Shown here piece after piece: positions 46,935 to 59,574 of a DNA stretch of 64,000 bases (its first letter is position 1; the number at the start of each line of letters is the position of its first letter). The position numbers and the translations under genes were made by a program. This stretch comes from Mytilus californianus (Eukaryota; Mollusca; Bivalvia; Mytilida; Mytilidae). Under the pieces are notes generated by a model that did not search any database, was not told the DNA's origin, and worked only from the letters and a program-made list of their open reading frames with translations. The DNA lies in assembly GCF_021869535.1 (NCBI RefSeq), contig NW_026262581.1:77343955-77407954 (forward strand), written 5' to 3'.

Positions 46935-46946
46935 GTACTATATACT
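46935..46946 (-). promoter_or_regulatory. possible TATA-like element upstream of the GTPase gene
   Basis: The minus strand reads GTATATAGTA about 40 bases before the start codon. With a start of transcription some 30 bases on, the 5' UTR would be very short, so the true promoter may lie further upstream. Confidence 0.2.
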
Positions 46947-46950
46947 ACGC

Positions 46951-47030
46951 AAAGGTTTGAATAGTCGTAAAAGGCTACGTATGTAGGTTTAAATAGTCGT
47001 TAAAGACTACGTATGAAGGTGTAAATAGGA
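46951..47030. repeat. 32-bp tandem repeat, 2.5 copies, upstream of the GTPase gene
   Basis: Units at 46951-46983 and 46984-47015 share AGGTTT.AATAGTCGT and CTACGTATG, and a partial third unit (47016-47030) has AAGGTGTAAATAGG. The array is 55-135 bases 5' of the GTPase start codon, where regulatory sequence would be expected. Confidence 0.75.
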
Positions 47031-48864
47031 ATTTAGAATGTACACCAATCAAATCTTTTGATCTAAAGCCAGAGGAGGGTCGACAGCCTTAGGTGCTGTG
47101 TGCAAATTTTTGTAGGTCACGTGGTACGATTTTAACGCCCGTCGACAATTTTGAATCTGCAAAAGATCGATTTGTTCATGTTTTTATATCAAATATACTC
47201 TCTTGCACTCGCAGAAAATACAGAAAGTTTTGAAATAAAAAGATTAATCAGTGATAGAAGATCACTTGATATGGAATATTTTCTTTATGTTTTTTATCTT
47301 TAAAGTAAATTCTATCAATAAAGAAATGCACTGTAATGGCGGGAAATTTTATTCGATCTCTGCGAAATCACGAGGCACAGATGTTTGTAAATTAAACAAA
47401 TGTCAGCACATGGAAATCATTCAAATTTATGTCGATCAAAGAACACTATTCGAACATTCTAAATCTTCTTAAGTCTCCTTAAGTCTCCAGCCGTTGCTTC
47501 GTAATAAGTCGCTAAAATATGATTTCCGGTGAGTAAAATATCCAAAATATTTGTCAAATCCGCGAGTAATTATGTTATTTTAGGCATATAAACTGTTAAG
47601 TATTTACATTTTTTTGAAAACAAAATGAAAATTTTGTCTTAGGAATAACCATCATGAAAAAAATATAGTTTTTTCATAACTGAATCGTGCATTATTTGTG
47701 TATTGGGTTGCTTAATTGCCTTCTCTCTAGTGATGTCTAGTGTTATCTCTATTTTGTTAACTGACAAATGAAAGTATATCACGAAATTATAAAGGGTTTT
47801 AATCATTTGCAAGTAATTGCATGCCTGCTTATACTCATTTTCTTTGTTTCAATGTATTGGTATTATATATGTATTTTGTCTCTGGTGGACATTTTTAATT
47901 TCCAGGGACTGCTAAATAGTAAACCAGCTTTCCTGTTATTCATACGTAAGCCATCTTAGATTATAAAATAGCAAAATACAATTGGTTAAAATCTTTGATA
48001 AAAGATAAAAATACAATTATTTTGTACGACATCTCATGTAAATGTAAAAACTATGTTGTTTGTTTTATTATTATTACTGCTTCTCCAAAATACAGAATAT
48101 ATTTTTTGATTCCAGATTTATAACTTCGCCATATCAGGGGAGATAGTTCATATGGTTCAATTTTGTAAAGGAAATTTTGGTATATTTTCCCATTTTATCT
48201 TGTAGCATGAGTTTGGTGATCCATTTTGTTTTTATTTTCTGAAAGCACATTATAAGAGCTGTCTTTCAAAATTTTATCGTTTATTTTTTTAAAGGTTAAC
48301 TATGAAAATTTTGTACAACTTGTAGCTGGAAAAAAAACCCGGGACCGATGCCTTAATTGTATTGATTAAATAGTTTGATGAAAACTAGATATTGGTAAAT
48401 TATTCAACAATCGTTTTTTTTTTTTTTTTATTTAGTTCCCCTTTACCTTACTCACCATTATATATTGGCACCGAGACTATGGACGGTTTTATCTCTATGT
48501 GAAGTAAAATTGTAACTTAAGAGGCGATTAAAAGCCTGCCATATTGTATGCCTCTTTTCCATTAGTTTTCCAATCATTCATAAGGATTTTTGTATCTAAC
48601 ATTACCAATGCTATCCGTGACTTGATTACAGTTTGTCAGTCGTTGGATCAGTCGTGTTCTAGGTTTGAACTAAAGTTAAGTATTAATTGTTAAGCATCAG
48701 TGTATTTGGTTTTACAATGAATAAACTTTATTGAATGCGTATGTATCAATGAGACTCTCACCAAAAACATAAACCTATTAAGAAATCCAGCGGTCAATAT
48801 CAATATCAATGTTTTATAACATCTCTCGTTGTATTTTCATGTTTGTTACACTGGGTTGTCAGGT
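47031..48864. other. intergenic, presumed upstream region of the GTPase gene
   Basis: No credible frame (47251-47472 and 47768-47959 have no domain). An E-box CACGTG lies at about 47118. A T-run is at about 48415-48430. Confidence 0.45.
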
Positions 48865-49090
48865 TTAGGAAACCATTTTTTTATAACGATAAAGGTATAT
48901 CAAAAATATGATAAAGGTTTCAACTCCCTCAGGCAAAGTTGACTTCAGGTGTATTTCGCTATTATTTTTTGTTTCTTTTTGTTCATATAGTTTTTCAACA
49001 GTTTCGGATCTTATACTTCCTTGGCATTCAAATATTCGGCTTTGAGCTTTAATGATGAAGGTAAATCCAGAAAAGCGCTTCAAACGCCTT
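48865..49090 (+). repeat. dispersed repeat R4, longest copy
   Basis: GGTTTCAACTCCCTCAGGCA, CTTGGCATTCAAATATTCGG and AAAAGCGCTTCAAACGC in order. The minus-strand frame 49083-48865 is inside the repeat and is not a gene. A short R1 piece (ACCGAACTCCAAGGAAAATT) follows at 49365-49430. Confidence 0.6.
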
Positions 49091-49494
49091 AAGTTTATAT
49101 GGTGTTGTTTTCATTTTTCTTGCTGATGGGGTATTTAGAATTAAAGATAGTCAGGAGAAAACCGAATGGTTATATCCTTATATATCAAAAACTATTATCA
49201 ATTTGAAAACAAGATATATTGCAATCTTTTACAGAACATATATATTTGTCATATCTGTCAGACATTCTATTGTAATTATAAAAAGGAAAGTACAAAGATG
49301 ATGGCATACAATCAACTTGATAAAACATACTGTCAGTTAGTAGGCATCTCCATATGTAGGATAAAAAGTAAAATAACAAAAATACCGAACTCCAAGGAAA
49401 ATTCAAAACGGAAAGTCCTTTTTGATGATTTTAATGATTTTATATTCCATGTCAGTTTTGTAAAATGACACCGTAATATATAAACCATATTAGA

Positions 49495-49995
49495 CTTTTC
49501 ATGGTTATATTTTATAATTGGCTCTACAGAAAATGAGCAAGATGAAATATTTAAACCTATGATGCCGTTTGTTGTTTATCGCGCTGAAATTCAGTTACCT
49601 TTCAATTACCCTCTTTAGGAGTTGTTTTGATACATATAGTTGGCCAGATTTCTTTTGATTGACAATTCTTTTGATTTGTTTTTTTTTTTCCATTCTTAAA
49701 AAATGATATTAACTTATCAAACAGCTGTGTAATAACAAAATCACATTGTTGTTTGTGATTTTAAATGACATTTGCAACGATATGAACAAATAGAGGAGAA
49801 GTCATTATCAAATAGCCTGTTACATGTATGGTTTGATATAACAAATGCAAGCTAGCTAGTAATATTCAGAAATGCTAACCTGATTTTAATTATTTGAGTC
49901 TGCAATGCTGACGTTGATTAAACCGTTTAAGGTAAAAAAAAGACAAAAAATATAAAATGCAAAATATCATAGATTGGTGACCCTTGTACACATAT
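49495..49995 (+). repeat. segmental duplication, copy without MITE (partner 56300-56970)
   Basis: Shared words in order: TCATGGTT.TATT.TATAATTG, TTGGCTCT, GCTGAAAT, ACGATATGAACAAATA/ACAATACGAACAAATA, AAGCTAGCT.GTAATATTCA and GCTAACC. The partner has extra sequence at 56420-56760 that contains the MITE. Confidence 0.65.
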
Positions 49996-51438
49996 AAAGT
50001 AGATATATTGCTTCACAGCTTGATTTATATCTACACATTGTCAACGATTGTCGGTTGAAAGCTGTTAATCTTTACGACAAAAGAGATGATTTCGATGTAT
50101 AAATCGGGAAATTTCGCATATAGCTGCACGTGCTGTTCATATCTCTATGGTATAACAATATCTAAAGGTTTTCGTAAATTATGATGTACGATAAATAGAT
50201 ATCATTTACACTGTGAAGTCAGAAAGTTAAATAACTTCAAAGTTGAATCTATATTTTGTTAATTTTCTAGTCGAGAACTCCGAGAACTATTGACTTAATT
50301 CTATGTTGGAAGGTAGGAATTAAAAATAAAGGACTTTTTCGAACCTTTCATAGTTCTTTTTGTTAAAAAAGTAATTCAATTCCTACAACAATTGAAGAGC
50401 ATGGATGTTCACGACCTTCCTCTCGGACAAACCTTATCAATCACAGCAACTTTCATAGATATGTGCCCTTGCAACACAAATTTCAGTATTTAAAAGATAT
50501 AGGAGTATACACCATTAAACTAGTTGATCTAAGGACTACACCATTTCGAAATCCAATCAATGATAAATGAACTTCATCAGCAAGCTCCCCTTTATACTTC
50601 GTATATTTCATGTAATGGAAAATTGATATTCTTTCGAAATTTAAGTTCAGTTTAAAGACAACCAATGCCGAAGATCAAATTGGAAATTTCTTTCGATGTT
50701 GCTCGATATGGAGTTCAATATAATCATTTTAAAAGTAAGTCTATATGTATTAGTTCAATTTCAATCGTGAAACAGTTGGTTTTTTGTTTTTGTTTCATCA
50801 AATCATAATGGCTGCCTTTCGAATCGTCCTATGTGTCAGCGTTTAAAATAATTTCTGAATTTTCCTATTAGAATCGGAATAATTCGTTCATGTCATGACC
50901 TGTGCTCTATTGGTTGGCCTTTTATTTGTAAACAATTTAAACCTCGATAGCGCTCGGTTTAAAGATATAAAAAAAATGCATAAAATGTTTAAATGACCAT
51001 AGAGCATGACTTGAAAATCTTATTTCTTAAGTCGTATAATGTGTTTTATACATGTTCGGATGTTTTTCATGGTTGAGTCTGTAAAATGGAGTGTTTTCAG
51101 TTTACATAATTTTATTGTTTTTAAAGGAGATGAGATTTTATTATAGATAAACAGTGTACGGGAAATCAGAACAATATAGTGTTTTGTATATGGAAATATA
51201 GACATTTAGAGTAGTATGATTAAGTATAGACATATTCTTTCAAGGTAAGTTCTAATTCCGTATAATTTATTTTCTTTCCAAGTAATAATTTTTATGCAAT
51301 ATTGCATATAAGGGCGCCAATACCCAGCTGACTAAATCTTCCTGTGAGTCAGTATGTTTTCGACTTGTTCCTTTCATCATATGAGACATACTTCATACAG
51401 GAGCTTGTTCTGAAGAATGAAAGGAAGCAAGCAATATC

Positions 51439-51440
<2 letters not shown>
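49996..51440. other. intergenic; possible tiny Penelope-like fragment
   Basis: No credible gene. At about 50065-50105 the plus strand reads LYDKRDDF, the motif of the Penelope-like C-terminal region, but no further match follows. Confidence 0.35.

Positions 51441-51441
<1 letters not shown>

Positions 51442-51497
<56 letters not shown>
51442..51497. repeat. (TA)n microsatellite
   Basis: Uninterrupted TA dinucleotides over about 56 bases; a second shorter TA tract is at about 56217-56234. Confidence 0.95.
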
Positions 51498-51499
<2 letters not shown>

Positions 51500-51529
51500 T
51501 GATGTCATCTCACTAAATTATTCAAAGTT

Positions 51530-51800
51530 TGATGAATAAGTTGAACGCATCTGTCCCATCGAACTTGAAATAAGGGATAAAACAGATAAGGTTTTGTCTG
51601 CCTCATATTTTGACTTAAAACTTAGAAATTGACAAATGAGGCTCGGTTGAGAACAAAACTTTACGAGAAAAGAGATAATGTCAGCTTCTCAATTGTGAAA
51701 TTTCCGTTTCTATGTAGAAATATTCCAGCAGCGCCTGCATATGGAGTATCCATATCCCAGTTGATACGATATTGCAGACCTTGCATTACCTATTATGACA
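51530..51800 (+). pseudogene. Penelope-like RT C-terminal fragment
   Basis: The plus-strand frame reads LRTKLYEKRDNVSFSIVKF, then AAPAYGVSISQLIRYC, the same region as the minus-strand fragment at 33983-33753. It joins R2 sequence at about 51800. There is no palm or catalytic motif. Confidence 0.65.
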
Positions 51801-51955
51801 ACAGTAGTATACCGCTGTTCGAAAACTCATAAATCGATAGAGATAAAAACAAATCCGGGTTACAAACTAAAACTGAGGGAAACGCATCAAATATAAGAGG
51901 AGAACAACGACACAACAAAAACACAACATTAAAATGTAACACACACAGAAACGAA
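51801..51955 (+). repeat. dispersed repeat R2, copy
   Basis: AGTATACCGCTGTTCGAAAA and ATAAATCGATAGAGATAAAA are followed by AATCCGGGTTACAAACTAAA, almost identical to 14375-14530. It breaks into an R4 copy (51955-52020). Confidence 0.75.
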
Positions 51956-52039
51956 CATCCTTGGCTTTCAAATATTCGGCTTTGAGCGTTCCTGATGAAG
52001 GTGAATTCATCGCCTCTCTTCTGTAACTAAAAAAGCTAT

Positions 52040-52400
52040 CCACTTCAACTCACTCTTTCTTAATAACAAATTTCCAGTTACTGATGTCCTTTCAATTCGC
52101 TATTTGATTATGCCTAATCATAGGATATGACTCGTCAATGTATTTTAACAGGACCAACACGACGGATGTCACTCGTGGAAAAGGAGTTACTGACCTTTTC
52201 GCAGCAACAGGGTTTAGCGATGGGTTTTGATTGGGTCCTATGAAGCATCTGGAATGATTTTCACGCGCACAACTTAATTGATGTCGACGGCACTACAGAT
52301 TGTGAGAAATGTGCGAACGAACAAACATTAACTAGTATTTTAATTGTTAAAAGTAACATTTGATAACACATTCACAGAAATCTTATAATATAACAAGCTT
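52040..52400 (+). repeat. duplication, contiguous copy (partners 60475-60660 and 62425-62570)
   Basis: The first half (CCACTTCAACTCA, GACTCGTCAA.GTATTTTAACAGGA, TCACTCGTGGA.AAGGA, GCAGCAACAG) matches 60475-60660. The second half (ATGATTTTCACGCGCACAA, TTGATGTCGACGGCA) matches 62425-62570. The partner is therefore split by about 1.75 kb. The TCACTCGTGGA.AAGGA part is distantly like the Penelope-like tail. Confidence 0.65.
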
Positions 52401-52514
52401 TTCTGTCTGTTTCTGCTGATTTATCATGATTGGATTTTAATAAGTTTTTGGCACTCTAGAACAAACAGATAAAATTGTGTGTTTAAAAACAAAACAAAAA
52501 AGGTTGGTATGTAT

Positions 52515-53185
52515 GTCATCAACAAAAGGCGTCATTACAGAGTTGTTATTCCGTCATAACGTGTTACTAGCACGTGAATCATACATTTGGTTTTCTCCTA
52601 TTTTTCGAACTATGATATAACCGTTCTTCTGTAAAACTTGAAGATATTTCATATAAAAGCAAAACAAAATGGATGATCTTATTAATTTTAAGACTTGTTC
52701 CTCTGACTGTATCTACTAAAATTCTATCACATCAGATTGTAATAATGGATCCTTTTGAGTAATTTTTATATGATATTAACCAAGTTTTATTTTCATTTAA
52801 TAGTACTTGATCGACGCAACTGCTGTGAACTGTTATTTCCCAGAGTTGCATCAGCTTAGCAGTCGTTGCTGCTGTACAGACATGATTTTAAACATACATT
52901 GCTCATATCTCTCCTCCCGTTGCCATATCAAGTATTTATACATCTTTGGATTTTCCTGACGTATTGACTGCAGACAATTGCTTCTAATACAATGAAGTCT
53001 TCTATGATGTCAATTAAACAACAAAAGGTTGTGAAATTGACACTTCGTCTTCAACAAAAGGCGTCATTTCAGAATGTGTATTCCGTCATTACGTGTTGCG
53101 TACACGTGAATTATACCTTTTGTTTTTTTTTTTATCGAATTATGATATAACCTTTCTTCTGCAAATTGTGGAGATATTACACGTG
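52515..53185 (+). repeat. local direct duplication (52515-52670 and 53048-53185)
   Basis: Both copies carry TCAACAAAAGGCGTCATT, TATTCCGTCAT.ACGTGTT, CACGTGAAT and TATGATATAACC.TTCTTCTG in order. A third, more distant relative lies in 28340-28400. Confidence 0.7.
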
Positions 53186-53194
53186 TCTTCAAGA

Positions 53195-54090
53195 AAGCGA
53201 AGCTTCGAGATTAAAAAGGAGCTTGAGATCTACATAAAATTATATTTAGATAAAAAGTTTTATATTAATAAACACTTAATAAATTCAATGCGTCCCAATC
53301 ACTTGTCTTGATTCATCTTCATCAGAAACACTCAAACACAACAATTCGAATGCTACAGATGTATGAATACATAGACACGTTGGGAGCTAAGTGACATAAA
53401 GGGACATAAGAAAGAATAAATAAGTCGGGTTGCCCCTTTTACTAATGATCCAGTTATTCCTCGCGTATGTTCTACCGATTAAAAGGAGAAATGCAAGAAA
53501 TATGGTCTCTTGTCTTTAATGAATATTTGCATTTTATTTAATAAAAAGCTTTGCCTCCTCAAGGTCCTATCAAATAAGGGGGACAATGGATACGTCTGCG
53601 ATCACATGTAAGTATTTGAAAATCTATCAAGAAACCTTTTATGAAAAAGAAAAAAAAGAACATCATGGAAAACGTCACGAATTTGAAACATGCTCTTGAA
53701 AAGGACACACACAACAATGGCCAAATACTTACATCGTAACATGCAGAACATACCAATTTGAAGACGAAAACATTACGCAAAAAAAGTTGATCTATTAAAT
53801 CTATATACGTTGCAAATGAATTCTGTTGATACGATATCATATTCACATTTTCATTATAAAATAGCCTTTGTCTCAGACTATTGAATAAGGATTGCAAAGA
53901 GATTTTTATATGTGTACTTTTTTATATTATTTAACAGCTCATTAATAACCAAGACAACAATATCAAGAGGACAATTAAAAAAACATTTTGCGACGAAAGA
54001 TTAAAAAGGAATAACGACTAACAGACAAAGAGACAAAGATATCAATCATAGTCTAGAAAACACTTCACAAAAAACCCCTGAAGATTGTGG
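53195..54090 (+). repeat. segmental duplication, partner of 41660-42660
   Basis: See shared words listed for 41660-42660. Frames here (53559-53897 minus) are not shared with the partner. Confidence 0.65.
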
Positions 54091-54120
54091 TAAACGAGCT
54101 CCACGAAAAGGAGTTTGGCA

Positions 54121-54141
54121 TTCCAACTCTAGGAGTTGGAA
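54121..54141. repeat. 21-bp palindrome
   Basis: TTCCAACTC, TAG, GAGTTGGAA: nine-base arms that pair perfectly around a three-base centre. Confidence 0.8.
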
Positions 54142-56299
54142 CATCCGTGGCGTTTATAACTAGAACAAATCTGGTAACATCACTAATAAGATAAAAGGGG
54201 GAATAATTTTTAAAAAAAAGTGTCATATACATATTTTGTATATGGTTGTAGATTTTAATCAAATATACAAGAGGCTGATTATGCCCCCAAAAACAATAAT
54301 TTTGTAAATCTAAAGGTTCACAAATGTTTTTAGCAGACAAAATGTCTTAGAAAGAATTACACGAAACATCTTGACAAAAAGAAAGGCACCAGAAAAAAAA
54401 CCCGTCTACTACAAATGAATACGCGTAAGATATCTTTAACATGGATCTCATTTAACCAGTGCATATACCAAAAGCACACTGGAAAGTTAAGCAATACATA
54501 CTCCATGGTGACAACACCAATATAGCTCAGGACAAGTTTAATTCCGGCGCAGGTATCAGTCTGATGCAATTGTTTGAATGTCTTGCTAACTTTCGTACTT
54601 TGAGTTCTTTTAGCAGAACCTCTTTGAATTTGATAAAACGAGGATGAAGCTTTAAATAAAACTGATTTTTCCTGTATAAGAATGAGTTTTAGTAGATCGA
54701 ATCCGTCAACCAAATGGTTCACCATTGTTACACTTCCAATGTTGACATTCTTTTCTTCCTTTTAATAGCTGAACACGCCTAGGTCATGCGTAACCCATCT
54801 CTAGCTAAGGGGTTCAATTGAAGTTCACATGAATACAGATTTAATGAGGTCGAATTATTCACTTGCAAGTGAATAATTCTTTAACGATGTTTCTTTGCTT
54901 ATTTTGACAATACTGAACCAAACTTGTTGCTAAAAGCGAATTATTATATCACTATTTCACTTTCACTAATGATTGAATAAAAAAAAAATCATATTTTATT
55001 TTTTTTTATATCTCGTAGCTAATGCCTCTTTAAATCTAGGGGAAATTCGGCATGTTTTGATCAATAATCATCAGTACGTTTTGGAAAATAAAATTCTTGT
55101 TTCCTTACTGCACCTGATCCCTGATCTTAAACTATATCTTTGAAAGTCTTCAATAAGATGTTAAATTACTCTACTTTTATCCATATATCGTCACGAAAAG
55201 ACGAAATAATCGAAAATATTCAATAAGAGGACTCAGGTAAATTCGATCTAGAGTCGACCTATTTCGATCTGTCACATATTATTTATACCCGAAATGTATA
55301 AAACATCTTAAATACATGTAGTTGCTTTAAAATTATGATAATCTGTTCATAACCTGTCCTGTTGCCTCATTTCATTGACAGACTTATTCCAATATTGTAA
55401 ACGAGGAAATTTTCGCGCCGTCTTTATATCGCTATTCACCAACTGAATCTTACCTCGTGCCGTTTTGAATTTGCGCTTACAAAATTTAGTAAAGGACTTT
55501 AGATGGTACATCTGTACATGTATCGTAAAGCAAGTGTTGCTGAAAATCAATTAAAAAAACTTGCTGTCTAAACAAAATGAACAGTTTGTTTCGGTTCATT
55601 AATGTACATGTATATTTCAAGTTCTTTGACAAATATTATTTTTTTTAACCGCTACATTTATGTTTGCTTGTAAAAACGCAAACACAATTAACATAAAAGA
55701 GTAGTTTTATAAAGAGCAAATTAGAAACTGCAAAGATTACGGCTAAGTAACCAATCTTTTGATCACATGATTCAGTGTAGCATATATAATTTGTCATCTA
55801 CCTAACTGTCATGAATGTTGAATTTATGACAATATCGATAATTTCTGATTGCTTGAAATAGATTTATATTTATATTTAATTCGACTGTCATGAGTTAAAA
55901 GTTTTGATTTCGAACACTGCCGTTTATTTAAAAATAATGTTTTATTTGTGATATACATCTTTCGTCTGAAAAACCGTTGTTATAAATTGGCCCTGTACAT
56001 AATCCTATTGGTACATGTTCATGGATGGTCTTCCTTCCTTTAATCGGTTTTCCATGAAATGTTTGCGCAGTTTTTTTTACGTTCACACTCTCTTAACGCG
56101 AAAATAGCGAAAATAAAACTGCCGTGTAAAATTTCCTTGTTTACAATATACGGACGAACCTGACTCTGTTTGATAAGATATGTACGAGTTCTACTTATAC
56201 TGATATAAATTGGCAATATATATATATATATATATGATGAATCCCTTTCTCCTAGTATTGCATTTTAGTCTTCTATGATGACAACATAAAATAAATCAT
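54142..56299. other. intergenic; one perfect 28-bp palindrome
   Basis: No credible gene. A perfect palindrome with arms GAATTATTCACTTG lies at 54852-54879. Frames at 54065-54340 and 54357-54725 (minus) have no domain. Confidence 0.5.
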
Positions 56300-56970
56300 T
56301 TTTCATGGTTTTATTGTATAATTGGCTCTGTAGATTCATAAGTAAGTTGAAATATTCTTAAATATAGGTTGCCAGTTTTTATTTTGTCGCTGAAATTTAG
56401 ATAACTTTCAAGTACCCTAATGGGAGATGTTTGGATAAATATAGGGGTCCACATTTATATTGATTTGTTTGGTTTTGTCAATTCTCAACACAATCTTGAA
56501 TTAACTCATCTAACATCAGCTAAGCAATACTGTGGATTCATTATTATTTGTTGGATACCGAGTTTTGTGGATTTCGTGGGTACAGGTGAACCACAAAATT
56601 AAATATTCAACGAATGACACATTTTCTATAGGCGTGTATGCAGACTTCGGCAAAACCACGAAATTAAATATCCACGAACATGCAAGTTTTCCTTAATCAA
56701 CGAAAATTGGTACCCATGAAAATAAATGAATCCACAGTAACAAAATCAAATATTGTTTTAATTTCAAAGGTATGTGTAACAATACGAACAAATAATGGCA
56801 AAGTCAATATGAAATAACCATTATAATCCAAGCTAGCTTGTAATATTCAAAGCTGCTAACCCAATTTACATTGATATTATTTGACTCATACTGCATAAGT
56901 TAATTTTTCCATCGAAGGTTAAGAAACAGTGAATTGGAAATGTCATAGATGTTGTCTATTGTCCACATAC
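56300..56970 (+). repeat. segmental duplication copy carrying a MITE
   Basis: Partner of 49495-49995; the matching sequence is split by about 340 bases (56420-56760), of which 56528-56739 is the TIR element. Confidence 0.65.
56528..56739. mobile_element. TA-flanked MITE (Tc1/mariner-like), 212 bp
   Basis: The left end TACTGTGGATTCATT is matched by the right end AATGAATCCACAGTA in inverted order. Imperfect pairing continues inward (TTGTTGGATACC against GGTACCCATGAA). The outermost TA on each side fits a TA target duplication. It has no transposase frame. I recall near-identical ends as frequent in bivalves. Confidence 0.85.
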
Positions 56971-59084
56971 AACTGGAAGTCTTAAAAACCAATATTCGAA
57001 ATTGGTTATTTTCATTTGATTGGAAAAAAGTCTTATCACAAATTATTTCGTTATATATTATATCATTTTGATTTTGTTCTATTAAAAGGGAGCTGATTCA
57101 AGGACAAGTAATGAATTAAGTACGGTTCATGTATTGACCGAAAAGTAAGAAAGTGTAGGGTAAAGATGTGGTCTTATCAACGGTACACATTTTAATGCAC
57201 AAGATGTGCACTTTGATTAAGTATTTTTTTCTGTGATGCTTAAAGCATGAATATATGATTACCAAACTGTAATAGAAACATTAAAGACCCGATGAAATAA
57301 AAAGACAGAACAATATTGAAAAACCCCGTCAATGTATCAGAGCCGTGCACGAGAGAGCACGAAAGTTTTTCAATAACAAAATCAAATCAAAACAGTATCC
57401 ATGTTTTTCCTGGAAGCATAAAAGTACTGAGCTTTTCTGTTGTCGATACCCTTAGTAGCCTTATAGACCACCAGCAGAGCTATCAACATATTGGTAGTAA
57501 TCAGATTTAATGGTACAAAGTTTGCTTAAACCGGTGCGCATTTCAAAAATCAATGTCTTCCAGTTTTGAAATTTGAATATTTGAAAAGTAAAACAAAAAC
57601 AAAAAAGACTTAGAAGACCTTGTTTTATTGGTATTGTGTGCTTCAAGTGACATAATATAGCAATCTTGATGTCTGATTGGGCTGATATTTGAATTGTTGC
57701 TGTTTGATAGTTTTGACAAATGTGTCATGTCTGTTTACCGATATCTTGGACGAACGAAGGTATGCATTAGAATGGTACTGTTTTGAGTGGAGTTATTCAC
57801 CATCTCGTTAACCCGAGAGTTTCTATCTCACAAACGGCAACTTATTTTCTCTCATTTATCAACAGAGAATGTTTTAAATCATGTCAGAACCATACGGACT
57901 ACTGAGATGATGATACCGTCGAATACTGCAAGCAGCAGCTGTATCGACACAGTGATAGAAAACGAAGATAACACTTTATAAATTTGTTTTTTTTTCGATG
58001 CGGTTGCTTGTTTGAATTTCATCATGAACGCTCAGATAAAAGGTTTTAAAGTAAGATTTTCACAATTTGAAGTAGTATTGTTTTTTATATATCATATCGC
58101 TATATTGAAAAAGCGATAAAACAGTTTTTCGACGGGTTTTAGGGGATATTCTATAACTTTTAAATTAGAATAAATTGACTTAACTATAACAATGATTCAC
58201 AAATTGTTCCATAAGGATCATTTTAAGATATTTTCTCAAACGTAGAAAGTATCTTCACTTTCTTTCAGTCACCACTGATTTAACAGCCACTATCTTTGTT
58301 TTTCCTGAAAGAAATATTTAGTTTTGTTTTGTCCTTCATTTTATCAGTAATTTGTTCACAAGTAAACACAAGTTACTTTTTAAGGATCTGTATCTCCCTT
58401 AATGTCTGGCTAATGTCTAAATATCTTACATTTTATAGGTTTTGTATTATTTAATGACATACGTGGTTCCTATGATAAAGAAGATTAAAGACAATTACGG
58501 CAAATGGCTTCGATCTAGCTTGAATATAGCACAGATTGCCACTTAGTGATGCAGATTTAATGTCATAGTTTAGCCACTCTGTTGTTTAGTTGGAGACAAT
58601 ATAGACCACAACATGCTTGCATATAATGTGTTGCTAATAATTTCTGAGTATAATATCTATGGAAATCGCATTAATAAATTTAGCACAACTACCCAAGATT
58701 TCACAAAAATAAATGCATTCATGAAACTTTTTAATTAACAGTAGTCACGGGTTGTCCAAAATAAACTGTTTTCACTTTTGATCATTTTTTCGTTGTAAAC
58801 GAGATAGGGTTTTATCAAAAATAAAAAACGTATGGGATTTTGATCGTTTTTTTGTTGTAAAGTATTCCATATTGCTTATCAGGTCGCGAATAAAAAACTG
58901 TTAAATTCTTCCTGTGAGTCGGCATTATGACTTCGAATGACATTCTAACATCAAAAGTACATACAAAGCCATTTAAATTATAAAGTTCGTTCATTTTGCA
59001 ATGTAACAAATACTGACATCAATAAAAGTGTTGAAAAACAACAACAGGTTGTTAAAGTAACACAATACATTATTACTGAGACAC
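56971..59084. other. intergenic, nothing recognised
   Basis: Frames at 57316-57510 and 57787-57981 are short, lack domains, and the first needs a non-ATG start. No repeat partner was found. Confidence 0.4.
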
Positions 59085-59165
59085 GTGTCGATTCGATACC
59101 GGTGGTGCATGATGAAATGCTAGTCTCAGCTCAGTAGTAAGTAATTCGGTACTGGCATGATTTAC
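59085..59165 (+). repeat. short piece of repeat R3
   Basis: CAGTAGTAAGTAATTCGGTA followed by CTGGCATGA matches the end of the R3 unit, in the same order as at 25590-25615. Confidence 0.5.
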
Positions 59166-59214
59166 TACATACCTTTCTTAAATTTTCCTTTAATAAATTA
59201 GAAAATCAGGTTCC

Positions 59215-59380
59215 AACAGGGAAAGGTGACTTTAGATGGACTTGTCTTTTTTTTTGGTCACTTTTGGTCATATAACTCCGAAGGTTTTCATGTACTTATG
59301 TAATTGTGGCTTTCAATGTTTTGTGTTTGATTGTTTCTTATGCAGATACATCTAGAAAAGTGCTTCGGACGGACCAAATT
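59215..59380 (+). repeat. dispersed repeat R4, diverged copy
   Basis: GGTGACTTTAGATGGACTTG, TGTGGCTTTCAATGTTTTGT and AGAAAAGTGCTTCGGACG are in R4 order. Confidence 0.55.
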
Positions 59381-59574
59381 TATAAATGCGAACAATTTTG
59401 GCTTCGTAAATCATATAAATTTTCATATCTACATTGTGTCAATGATCGATTGCAATTGTTTCGGCTCTTCTCATTCGTGCATTTACAACCTTTAAGCAAC
59501 TCTTTTTAAAATAATGCGCAAAATTGTATTTTCGACAATAACTCAATTAATTTCATTGAAGTTAAAAATGTCTA

